This document shows, one piece after another, positions 34,968-43,212 of a stretch of 64,000 nt of DNA (position 1 is its first letter; each line of letters begins with the position of its first letter). The position numbers were made by a program, and so were the translations under genes. The stretch spans positions 2,542,001-2,606,000 of the forward strand of contig NZ_LT629740.1 in the NCBI RefSeq assembly GCF_900105165.1. Direction: 5' to 3'. A model generated the notes under the pieces. The model saw nothing but the letters and a program-made list of their open reading frames with translations. It had not been told where the DNA came from and searched no databases. This stretch comes from Mucilaginibacter mallensis (GTDB lineage: Bacteria > Bacteroidota > Bacteroidia > Sphingobacteriales > Sphingobacteriaceae).

Positions 34968-37517
34968 TTATTCGGTTACATCATCTGTTGATGACTCGGT
35001 ATTAGTTTCATCACCTTCGGCATTAGCATCAAGTTCAGTTTCTTCATCCTCATCATGCTCAATTTTTGCAACTGACGCAATTTCATCATTTCCTTTTAAG
35101 GTAATTAATCTAACACCTTGAGTAGCCCTGCCCATTGTCCTCAACTCACTTACTGCAATACGTATTATCACACCTGATCTGTTAATGATCATTAGATCTT
35201 CCTTATCAGTAACACCTTTTATGGCCACAAGGTTTCCGGTTTTTTCAGTTATATTAAGTGTTTTAACACCTTTACCACCACGGTTGGTTACCCTGTAGTC
35301 ATCAATATCAGTACGTTTGCCGTAACCTTTTTCTGATACCACAAGCACTGTAGTTTCAGGGTTATCGATACTGATCATACCAACAACCTCATCATTATCA
35401 TTATCAAGTGATATACCACGCACACCGGTAGCAGTACGTCCCATTGGCCTAACAGTTGCCTCATTAAAGCGTATAGCACGACCTGATTTAAGCGCCATAA
35501 CAATTTCGCTGCTGCCACTGGTTAAATTAGCCTCAAGCAATGAATCACCTTCATTAATATTGATAGCGTTTATACCATTTGCACGCGGACGTGAGTAAGC
35601 CTCAAGCGAGGTTTTCTTGATGGTACCTTTACGGGTACACATAATGATATAGTTGTTTTCAAGATACTCTTTATCCTTAAGGTTGATGATCTTGATATAA
35701 GCTTTGATATTCTCTTCTTTCGGAATATTAATGATATTCTGGATTGCACGGCCTTTTGAGGTACGTGTTCCTTCCGGAATTTCAAATACCCTGAGCCAGA
35801 AACATTGTCCGGATTCGGTAAAGAACAACATGTAGTTGTGGTTTGACGCCACCAGTAAATGCTCAATAAAATCGGCATCACGGCTGTTGCTACCTATTGA
35901 ACCTTTGCCTCCTCTGCCCTGCCTGCGGTACTCTGTTAAAGGTGTACGTTTAATATAACCTTCATGAGAAATAGTGATAACAACATCTTCATCCTCAATA
36001 AAGTCTTCAGTATTCATCTCTGCTGATGAGTGAACCATTTCGGTTTTGCGCTCATCGCCATATTTTTCCTTGATCTCTAAAAGTTCGTCTTTAATAATCT
36101 GCATACGCAAACCTTCATCAGCCAAAATAGAGTTTAAGTAGTCGATAGTTTTCATTAAGGCATCATACTCATCCTTTATTTTATCGCGTTCCAGTCCGGT
36201 TAACCTTCTTAGGGTCATGTCCAGTATGGCGCGCGCTTGTATGTCACTTAAATTAAACTGGGTTATTAAACCCTCTCTCGCATCGTCAGGTGTATTTGAA
36301 CTACGTATCAGCCTGATAACTTCATCAAGGTGATCAAGTGCTATTAATAAACCTTCTAATATATGTGCACGTTTTTGCGCTTCAGCTAATTCAAATTTGG
36401 TACGACGTATTACTACTTCATGCCTGTGCTCAACAAAATGATGGATCAGATCTTTCAGATTAAGCATCATTGGGCGGCCGTGTACCAGTGCAATGTTATT
36501 TACACTGAACGATGTTTGCAGTGATGTATATTTAAACAGGTTGTTCAATACAATGGCTGCATTGGCGTCGCGTTTTATTTCATAAACTATACGGATACCT
36601 TCCCTGTTTGATTCATCCCTGATGGCATTGATACCTTCAATTTTTTTCTCATTAACAAGCTCAGCAGTACGCTCAATCATTAAGCCCTTGTTTACCTGGT
36701 AAGGTATTTCGGTAACTATGATACGTTCGCGGTCGTTGTTATAAGTTTCAATTTCGGCCCTTGCACGCAATACTACCCTGCCCCTGCCTGTTTCCAATGC
36801 CTCACGCGGGCCTTCAAAGCCATAGATGATACCACCTGTCGGGAAATCGGGGCCTTTAACATATTTCATCAGCTCACTAACCTCTATCTGGCGGTTATCT
36901 ATCAATGCTATAGTAGCATCAACCACCTCCGATAAATTATGTGGGGCCATGTTAGTAGCCATACCCACCGCAATACCCGATGCACCATTAACTAAAAGAT
37001 TAGGGAATTTTGCAGGTAAAACAGTTGGCTCTTGTAACGAATCGTCAAAGTTTAACTGGTAATCAATGGTATCTTTATTGATATCGGCCAACATTTCTTC
37101 AGCAATCTTTTCCAATCTTGCCTCCGTATAACGCATTGCCGCAGGGTTATCACCATCAATTGAGCCGTAGTTACCCTGGCCTTCAACCAGTGGATAGCGC
37201 AAGCTCCAATCCTGGGCCATACGTACCATGGTATCATAAACAGATGAGTCACCATGCGGGTGATACTTACCCATTACTTCCCCTACTATACGTGCTGATT
37301 TTTTATAAGGCTTGTTATTATTTAAACCCAGATCGAGCATACCGAAAAGTACACGTCTGTGTACCGGCTTTAGGCCATCGCGGACATCAGGCAATGCCCT
37401 GGAAACAATCACCGACATTGAATAATCAATGTAAGCTGATCGCATTTGCTCGTCAATATTTATCGAAATTATTCTGTCTTCTTTTTGTGGATTATCGTTT
37501 TCTGTTCCTTCAGCCAT
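34968..37517 (-). CDS. gyrA: DNA gyrase subunit A
   Basis: This 849-residue type II topoisomerase breakage-reunion subunit has its active Tyr130 in [10 protein letters not shown]. The quinolone region retains Ser91 and Asp95 in GDSSVYD, so no classical resistance change is visible. The GyrA box RQGRGGKG (about 515) identifies gyrase rather than topoisomerase IV, and six beta-propeller blades follow. The acidic tail ([15 protein letters not shown]...) is typical. It is followed by two secreted TPR genes. The upstream region contains the hairpin GGTCGT/ACGACC. Confidence 0.97.
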   Translation of the reverse strand: MAEGTENDNPQKEDRIISINIDEQMRSAYIDYSMSVIVSRALPDVRDGLKPVHRRVLFGMLDLGLNNNKPYKKSARIVGEVMGKYHPHGDSSVYDTMVRMAQDWSLRYPLVEGQGNYGSIDGDNPAAMRYTEARLEKIAEEMLADINKDTIDYQLNFDDSLQEPTVLPAKFPNLLVNGASGIAVGMATNMAPHNLSEVVDATIALIDNRQIEVSELMKYVKGPDFPTGGIIYGFEGPREALETGRGRVVLRARAEIETYNNDRERIIVTEIPYQVNKGLMIERTAELVNEKKIEGINAIRDESNREGIRIVYEIKRDANAAIVLNNLFKYTSLQTSFSVNNIALVHGRPMMLNLKDLIHHFVEHRHEVVIRRTKFELAEAQKRAHILEGLLIALDHLDEVIRLIRSSNTPDDAREGLITQFNLSDIQARAILDMTLRRLTGLERDKIKDEYDALMKTIDYLNSILADEGLRMQIIKDELLEIKEKYGDERKTEMVHSSAEMNTEDFIEDEDVVITISHEGYIKRTPLTEYRRQGRGGKGSIGSNSRDADFIEHLLVASNHNYMLFFTESGQCFWLRVFEIPEGTRTSKGRAIQNIINIPKEENIKAYIKIINLKDKEYLENNYIIMCTRKGTIKKTSLEAYSRPRANGINAININEGDSLLEANLTSGSSEIVMALKSGRAIRFNEATVRPMGRTATGVRGISLDNDNDEVVGMISIDNPETTVLVVSEKGYGKRTDIDDYRVTNRGGKGVKTLNITEKTGNLVAIKGVTDKEDLMIINRSGVIIRIAVSELRTMGRATQGVRLITLKGNDEIASVAKIEHDEDEETELDANAEGDETNTESSTDDVTE

Positions 37518-37550
37518 TTTAATTTATTTGTGGAAATCTTCTCTATAATC

Positions 37551-37579
37551 GGTCGTAAAAAAATGATTTTTAAACGACC
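37551..37579. promoter_or_regulatory. Long hairpin upstream of gyrA
   Basis: GGTCGT (37551-37556) and ACGACC (37574-37579) enclose complementary A-rich and T-rich runs, so nearly the entire 29 bp can pair. It is 34-62 bp upstream of the gyrA start. It could be a leader hairpin or operator; no known motif. Confidence 0.4.
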
Positions 37580-37703
37580 TGCGAAGTTAAGAAATTATAT
37601 CATTTTACATTATATTTTTACTAACATTATAGCTGCTATAAGCGCAAAAATGCTTTTAAAAAGTATAATTAACTATTAATTGGGGCGGGTTGTTGTTAAG
37701 ATT

Positions 37704-38114
37704 TTATTTTACCTTTTTCCAGTACTCTTCCACCCTTTCGCCATTTGGTAAGATCCCTTTTAAAATGAGCGTATCATTACTTATTTTATAATGGTAGTGA
37801 ACAGGGATATTCAGCAGTTTTGAATCCTGTGTACTGAAAGTTTGAATTTCAATACAGCTATCAGCATTTAGTGTGTAATCTCCTGTTTCATACATTTCAG
37901 GCACATATCCTTTTTCTATTACATAAGCTTCAAAATGAGCCTCAGTGTATTTTCTTTGTAATATGTAAGCAGTTGGGGCGGGTTCTTTTTTATCATTAAA
38001 AATATCACCGGCATATTCCCAGGTACCTTTTAGTGTATCTGCGGTTTGAAATGATGTAAGTATCAGTAATAATGAACTTAGAATAATAGCCTTACTTGCA
38101 GAATTTATTTTCAT
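37704..38114 (-). CDS. Secreted hypothetical protein (lipocalin-like/DUF4488-like)
   Basis: In this 136-residue protein the signal peptide ends near SFQTAD. Then LKGTWEYAGDIFNDKK begins a beta-rich domain with SNDTLILKGILPNGERVEEYWKK at the end, the layout of small lipocalin-like Bacteroidota proteins. The precise family is uncertain. It overlaps the small membrane protein upstream by 4 bp, and both follow hemF. Confidence 0.65.
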   Translation of the reverse strand: MKINSASKAIILSSLLLILTSFQTADTLKGTWEYAGDIFNDKKEPAPTAYILQRKYTEAHFEAYVIEKGYVPEMYETGDYTLNADSCIEIQTFSTQDSKLLNIPVHYHYKISNDTLILKGILPNGERVEEYWKKVK

Positions 38115-38386
38115 ACCCCCCAGTATATATTAAAAAAATGTACTAAAAATATCAATGCCCATATTACTCCTGATGACGCCATGTAAGCGTTACGTTTTGT
38201 TCTGTTAAATTGAAAATGATTTACTGCTGCAAGAATAAGGGTCGCCATAAAATGAAAACCTGCGATCAACTCGTATACAAATAAGATTATTGATCTACTA
38301 CTCCTATTAAACAAAAAAGAAAAACCAACAATTATAACTGTGTATGATAAAAGGACAATAAGGTTCTTCTTAAATATCAGATTCAT
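38111..38386 (-). CDS. Small membrane protein, unknown function
   Basis: A 91-residue protein with three hydrophobic segments (about 8-25, 32-56, 68-88) and a positively charged loop FNRTKRNAYM. I do not recognise the family. It starts one base after the hemF stop and overlaps the next gene by four bases, so it is part of the hemF transcript. Confidence 0.65.
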   Translation of the reverse strand: MNLIFKKNLIVLLSYTVIIVGFSFLFNRSSRSIILFVYELIAGFHFMATLILAAVNHFQFNRTKRNAYMASSGVIWALIFLVHFFNIYWGV

Positions 38387-38387
38387 A

Positions 38388-39302
38388 CTAAGCCCAGTTA
38401 ATCCCTTTTTTTAATAACGATAAGGTTTTTTCTTCTTCGCTGCCCGGTTGTGGCTGGTAATTGTATATCCATTTGGCGGTTGGCGGCAAGCTCATTAAAA
38501 TAGACTCGATCCGCCCGTTTGTTTCCAGCCCGAATTTAGTACCTGCATCATAAACCAGGTTAAACTCGGTATAGCGGCTGCGGCGCTGGTATTGCCATTG
38601 CTGCTGATCGTCAGTAAATTCTTTAGTACGGTTGCGGTTAACCAGTTCGGTATAGATTGGAATAAAGGATCTGCCTAAAGCTTTTGAAAACTCAAATATA
38701 TTATCCCATGATAATTCATCATTAGCAGTTAAGCGGTCATAGAATATGCCCCCTATCCCACGGGTTTCATTGCGGTGTTTTATGTAGAAATAATCATCGG
38801 CCCAAAGTTTAAAGCGATGATAAAAATCATGATAATAAGCATCGCATACCGATTTTAAGTATTGATGAAAAAAACGCGCATCGTCATCAATCACATAATG
38901 CGGTGTAAGATCAATCCCCCCACCAAACCACCTTACCGGCTGTCGCCCCTCCACAAATGATGAAGGCATCTCAAAATAGCGGATATTCATGTGGATAATA
39001 GGAACCAACGGATGATTTGGGTGGATAACGATAGATATCCCAGTAGCAAAAAAATCATCCTGCTCAATTTGCAATGATTTTTTTATTGATGCAGGCAAAT
39101 TACCATGCACAGCTGAAAAGTTTACGCCACCCTTTTCTAATATATTACCGTTTTGTATAATGCGTGTACGGCCACCACCGCCACCTTCCCGCTCCCACTT
39201 TTCTTCTTCAAACTTTGCCTGGCCATCAACCTGTTCAAGCGCGGCACATATTTCATCCTGTATCTGTTGGTAATCGGCGCTTATTTGTTCTTTGTTGATC
39301 AT
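38388..39302 (-). CDS. hemF: Oxygen-dependent coproporphyrinogen III oxidase
   Basis: A 304-residue enzyme of haem biosynthesis converting coproporphyrinogen III to protoporphyrinogen IX with O2. Family phrases are GGGGRTRIIQNG, NPLVPIIHMNIRYFE-like HxN region, WWFGGG-type RWFGGGIDLTPHY, HKRNETRG-type KHRNETRGIGGIF, and RSRYTEFNLVYDAGTKFGL. Full length. It is followed by two small genes on the same strand and preceded by a heptad-word repeat. Confidence 0.95.
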   Translation of the reverse strand: MINKEQISADYQQIQDEICAALEQVDGQAKFEEEKWEREGGGGGRTRIIQNGNILEKGGVNFSAVHGNLPASIKKSLQIEQDDFFATGISIVIHPNHPLVPIIHMNIRYFEMPSSFVEGRQPVRWFGGGIDLTPHYVIDDDARFFHQYLKSVCDAYYHDFYHRFKLWADDYFYIKHRNETRGIGGIFYDRLTANDELSWDNIFEFSKALGRSFIPIYTELVNRNRTKEFTDDQQQWQYQRRSRYTEFNLVYDAGTKFGLETNGRIESILMSLPPTAKWIYNYQPQPGSEEEKTLSLLKKGINWA

Positions 39303-39427
39303 GGAGTGACGGACTGAATTAGCGATTGAGTGATTAATTATTATAGCGCAAAACTAAACAAACTATTGATTTATTAACTAAACCAACAATTCACTAATTA
39401 ACACAATCACCCATTCACTAACTAATT
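39303..39427. repeat. Heptad-word inverted repeat between MFS gene and hemF
   Basis: The left arm (39303-39340) contains GATTGAG and GTGATTA. The right arm (39387-39427) contains AATTCAC, TAATTAA, CACAATC, with its end over the MFS stop codon. Pairing is imperfect, with long T/A-rich spacing between the arms. Both arms carry 7-nt word periodicity. Confidence 0.45.
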
Positions 39428-40683
39428 TCCAGATAATCCAGGTCCTTGCCAAAGGTTTCCTTTAACTGGCTTAATGAGAATAGCGCTATAACCGTGAGTA
39501 TAGCCATCATGATGTAACCGCTGTTAATCATGCCGTAATGTGCTTTAAACGCATCAAATGCAAATGTTATTGGTATTAATGATCCCCGCACAAAGTTGGG
39601 AGCGGTTGTTGCCACAGTTGCCCTGATATTTGTACCAAATTGTTCGGCGGCAATTGTAACAAATGTTGCCCAGTAACCTACAGAGCATCCCATAAAGAAA
39701 CAGAGCCATATAAATTGCTTACTATCAAGTCCCTTTGCGTTTAAATAACATGCAACACTTATAAGCGATAACAAAAGAAAAATGACCATTGTTATCTTTC
39801 TTGATTTAATGACCTGCGATAACACACCGGCAAATATGTCACCTATTGCTATTCCAAGATAGGTATAATATATGCCTTCACCTGCGCTTAAAGTAGTCTT
39901 AGAGCCTAAAGCAACCCCAAATTCAGGTGAATTAGTAACCAATATACCCACTACATACCATAAAGGGGCACCTATTAAAATACAATATAAATACTTTTTA
40001 AATCTGCCAAAATCAGTAAAAAGCATAAAAAAGTTACCCTTTGATACATTAGTCTTTTCTACGTTTTTATACATGCCTGATTCAAATGTGCCCAAGCGTA
40101 ACAAAAGCAAAAGAACACCCAAAATACCACCGATAATATATGCTTTCTGCCAGCCATACTGTGAAACAAAATATGCAGCTGCGGCTCCAAAAAGCCCTAT
40201 AAAAGCTACTATCATGGTACCATAGCCCCTTTTTTCCTTACTTAAAGTTTCAGTAACCAGTGTAATGCCTGCGCCTAATTCACCTGCAAGGCCAATACCG
40301 GCTATAAACCTTATTATGCCATAAGTATGAACTATATCAATATTTAAAAAAGATAAATTTATACTACCAATAAAACCATTAGCAAAATTGGCAATTGAGT
40401 ATAGCAGTATAGACCCAAACAGCACTTTAATCCGTCCGATCTTGTCACCCATTACCCCCCAAAGTATGCCACCTAATAACAGCCCAAACATTTGCATGTT
40501 CATTATAAAATGGCCATCATTAGTAATTGCGTCTTTGTCGGTAATGCCAAGTGCTTTAAGGCTGGGTATCCTTACAATTGCAAAAACCAGGAGATCATAT
40601 ATATCAACAAAATAGCCCAGGGCGGCAACTATTACCAGGAAGATTATATTGCGTGAGGTTTTTGCATTGGTTGCAGTAGTCAT
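39418..40683 (-). CDS. MFS transporter
   Basis: This 421-residue, twelve-TM major facilitator has the loop 2-3 motif GVMGDKIGRIKVLFG. The second half includes DIFAGVLSQVIKSRKITM and ATVATTAPNFVRGSLIP. It belongs to the sugar/organic-acid:H+ symporter group of MFS proteins; substrate unknown. It is transcribed on the minus strand upstream of hemF, separated by a repeat. Confidence 0.88.
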   Translation of the reverse strand: MTTATNAKTSRNIIFLVIVAALGYFVDIYDLLVFAIVRIPSLKALGITDKDAITNDGHFIMNMQMFGLLLGGILWGVMGDKIGRIKVLFGSILLYSIANFANGFIGSINLSFLNIDIVHTYGIIRFIAGIGLAGELGAGITLVTETLSKEKRGYGTMIVAFIGLFGAAAAYFVSQYGWQKAYIIGGILGVLLLLLRLGTFESGMYKNVEKTNVSKGNFFMLFTDFGRFKKYLYCILIGAPLWYVVGILVTNSPEFGVALGSKTTLSAGEGIYYTYLGIAIGDIFAGVLSQVIKSRKITMVIFLLLSLISVACYLNAKGLDSKQFIWLCFFMGCSVGYWATFVTIAAEQFGTNIRATVATTAPNFVRGSLIPITFAFDAFKAHYGMINSGYIMMAILTVIALFSLSQLKETFGKDLDYLEIS

Positions 40684-40732
40684 AAATCAATTATTGGTGA
40701 GGCTAAAGTAAATAAATCTGATTGAAAATTTC

Positions 40733-40764
40733 ACAAAAAAAAACCCCTGTTGGTTGCAGGGGTT
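40733..40764 (-). terminator. Terminator after cold-shock gene
   Basis: AACCCCTG and CAGGGGTT pair around TTGGTTG; on the minus strand a run of eight to nine T follows. Confidence 0.9.
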
Positions 40765-40788
40765 CCTCTCATAATTCAGAATTGTAGA

Positions 40789-40986
40789 TTATACTTTTTT
40801 CACATTTACTGCTTGTAATCCTTTTCTGCCTTCTTCCACATCATAGGTCACGCTATCATTATCTTTAATAGCGTTTACGCCACCCTGTACATCTTTAAAG
40901 TGTACAAAAAGATCTTTACCGTCATCTGTAACAATAAAGCCGTAACCTTTTTGTGTGTTAAACCATTTTACTTTTCCAGTTTTCAT
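40789..40986 (-). CDS. Cold-shock domain protein
   Basis: A 65-residue CspA-type OB-fold protein with RNP1 KGYGFI (13-18) and RNP2 DLFVHF (25-30), the nucleic-acid-binding aromatic motifs. It acts as an RNA chaperone. A minus-strand TATATTTG at 41093-41100 would give a leader of about 100 nt, which fits the long untranslated leaders known for cspA mRNAs. Confidence 0.95.
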   Translation of the reverse strand: MKTGKVKWFNTQKGYGFIVTDDGKDLFVHFKDVQGGVNAIKDNDSVTYDVEEGRKGLQAVNVKKV

Positions 40987-41359
40987 AATAATATAATAGT
41001 ATTAAGTTGTGTTAAAAGAAGATTAATAAAAAAGCCAAACTGAATATAAAATGGTATTAATAATCAGAAGCAAAATTGAAACCTCTCTTTTTCAAATATA
41101 TAAAATAATTAATAACCAAATAAAATTATTTATTTAGTATGAGTATTAATTGTAAATAAGGTTTTAACCCTATGTAACCTTTGAAATATTTTGTTAAAAT
41201 GCTAGAAACACCAACAAAACCATCAAATTATGATACTAATTTACGCCTGATGTTCCTAATAATCAATAGGTAAATCACAATTCCTCTAATTTTTTGCCCA
41301 ACATTATGCAGTAAACGTTGTTAAATAATGCTTAAAGCACTCTTTTTCTTCGTTTAAAA
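40987..41359. other. Long divergent intergenic region (cold-shock gene / GH15)
   Basis: 373 bp without a gene. It contains the proposed cold-shock promoter (TATATTTG, minus, 41093-41100), an AT-rich stretch (41080-41160) and no hairpin or repeat I can support near the GH15 start. The part next to the cold-shock gene is probably its structured leader. Confidence 0.5.
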
Positions 41360-43144
41360 ATGAAAAAACACACTTATAGTACCGGTATAATTGGTAATTG
41401 CGCATTCCTGGCCCATGTAAATACAAACACGAATATTGAGTGGCTTTGCTGGCCGAGGTTTGATAGCACCTTTATTTTTGGCGGCCTGCTCGACAATGAA
41501 AAAGGTGGAGAGTTTTCCATTTTGCCCGAAGGTAAATTTACATCGCACCAGTATTATATGGAAAACACCAATGTACTAGTTACCGAAATTACTTTAGAAA
41601 ACGGCAACAGCTACCGTGTAAGCGATTTTGCCCCGCGATTTCATCAAAGTCAGCGCTATTATAAGCCCTTAATGCTAATACGGAAAGTTGAAGCTATTGA
41701 AGGCTCGCCGCGTATCAGGGTTAAATGTGAGCCGGTATCTGAATACGGGAAAGTTAGACTGCATGTAAACCGCGGCAGCAACCACATACAGTACCTGGGT
41801 GGTGATGAAAATATCCGTTTAACTACCAACATAGCCATTAGTTATGTGTTTGATGAGCAGCTATTTGTTTTAAATGAACCTAAATACCTGGTACTCACTT
41901 ATGGTGAACCACTGGAGGCTCCGTTAGAGAGTACAGCTGAACGTTTTTTACGTGAAACTATACAATACTGGCGCACATGGATAAAACATTCCTCAATCGC
42001 CACATTTTACCAGCCATTCGTAATACGATCGGCACTGGCCTTAAAAATACACCAATATGAGGATACGGGCGCCATTATAGCCGCCAGTACCACCAGTTTG
42101 CCGGAGTCGCCGGGCAGCGGGCGTAACTGGGACTACCGCTATTGCTGGCTGCGCGATACTTACTATGTGATCACAGCCCTGAACCACATTGGCCATTTTG
42201 AAGAAATGGAAAAGTACTTTAGTTATGTAACCGATATTTCATTTGCAGAGGACAAACGCTACCAGCCGCTTTATGGCATCACCGCTAAAAAAACACTTAC
42301 AGAAGAAATTTTAACCGACCTTAAAGGCTATGAGGGCAATCAGCCTGTTCGTATTGGTAACCAGGCTTATGAGCATATCCAAAATGATATCTATGGGCAG
42401 GTGTTGATCTCCCTGCTCCCATTATATACCGACCACCGTTTTGTTTTCTCGGAAAGAAAGGACTCCGTACGCTGGATTGAGTTTTTGCTGGGAAAGATAG
42501 AAGCTACAATAGATGAAAAGGACGCCGGTATATGGGAATTCAGAAATATGGCCGACATACATTGCTACAGCAACCTGTTTCAATGGGCAGGTGCTTCGGC
42601 TGCTGAAAAAATGGCGCGGACTATTGATAATAAAGAATTAGTACATCGGGCAATATCCTTAAAGAAACGAGCTGCCAAACATATTGAAAGCTGTTATGAC
42701 CCGGTTAGAAAAGTTTATACCAATGCAGCTAAAGGTACTAACCTTGATGCCAGTACATTGCAACTGATTATGATGAACTACCTTGACCCGGCATCTGACC
42801 GTGCTAAGGATCACCTAATTGCATTAGAGAAAGAGTTAAAGGCGTCTAATGGGTTATTTTACAGGTATTTATATAAAGATGATTTTGGTAAACCCAAAAC
42901 CACTTTCCTGATATGCGCATTCTGGTATGTAGAAGCCCTGGCTACTGTCGGCCGTATTGATGATGCCATAAAAGAGTTTGAGAACTTGCTTCAGTTTTCA
43001 AATCACCTGCTGCTTTTCAGTGAGGATGTTGATGAAAAAGATGGCAGCCAATGGGGCAACTTCCCACAGGCATACAGTCATGTGGGCTTAATGAACGCGG
43101 CTTACCGTATAGCCATGAAATTAGACCGGCCAATATTTTTGTAG
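41360..43144 (+). CDS. Glycoside hydrolase family 15 protein
   Basis: A 594-residue protein. An N-terminal beta-sandwich (about 1-200, TGIIGNCAFLAHVNTNTNIE) precedes the alpha/alpha barrel with SGRNWDYRYCWLRDTYYV and the acid Glu393 in AGIWEFRN. The catalytic-base position that is Glu in glucoamylases (within the motif ending LLGNFPQ) is Ser563 here (GSQWGNFPQAYSH), so another residue must serve, or the chemistry differs. It is next to the OtsA-OtsB gene, so trehalose or a related glucoside is a plausible substrate. It has no signal peptide and is therefore cytoplasmic. Confidence 0.88.
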   Translation: MKKHTYSTGIIGNCAFLAHVNTNTNIEWLCWPRFDSTFIFGGLLDNEKGGEFSILPEGKFTSHQYYMENTNVLVTEITLENGNSYRVSDFAPRFHQSQRYYKPLMLIRKVEAIEGSPRIRVKCEPVSEYGKVRLHVNRGSNHIQYLGGDENIRLTTNIAISYVFDEQLFVLNEPKYLVLTYGEPLEAPLESTAERFLRETIQYWRTWIKHSSIATFYQPFVIRSALALKIHQYEDTGAIIAASTTSLPESPGSGRNWDYRYCWLRDTYYVITALNHIGHFEEMEKYFSYVTDISFAEDKRYQPLYGITAKKTLTEEILTDLKGYEGNQPVRIGNQAYEHIQNDIYGQVLISLLPLYTDHRFVFSERKDSVRWIEFLLGKIEATIDEKDAGIWEFRNMADIHCYSNLFQWAGASAAEKMARTIDNKELVHRAISLKKRAAKHIESCYDPVRKVYTNAAKGTNLDASTLQLIMMNYLDPASDRAKDHLIALEKELKASNGLFYRYLYKDDFGKPKTTFLICAFWYVEALATVGRIDDAIKEFENLLQFSNHLLLFSEDVDEKDGSQWGNFPQAYSHVGLMNAAYRIAMKLDRPIFL

Positions 43145-43208
43145 TTCATGGGATATGGTTCATAGTTCATAGTGTTTTGCTATGAACTATGAACCATTTG
43201 CTATAAAC
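43144..43208. repeat. Heptad-word hairpin with 18-bp perfect stem
   Basis: ATGGTTCATAGTTCATAG (43155-43172) pairs perfectly with 43180-43197 across the loop TGTTTTG. The arms consist of GTTCATA/TATGAAC words in tandem, with degenerate copies outside. It occupies the whole gap between the convergent GH15 and trehalose genes and could act as a bidirectional terminator. Confidence 0.8.
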
Positions 43209-43212
43209 TAGC

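Noticed and set aside
34968-37517. Quinolone-resistance change in gyrA or topoisomerase IV identity
   Set aside because: Ser91 and Asp95 are the unmodified residues and a GyrA box is present, so this is ordinary gyrase A.
43144-43208. Insertion-sequence or MITE end
   Set aside because: The word sequence differs from the other similar hairpins and I see no target-site duplication or transposase.
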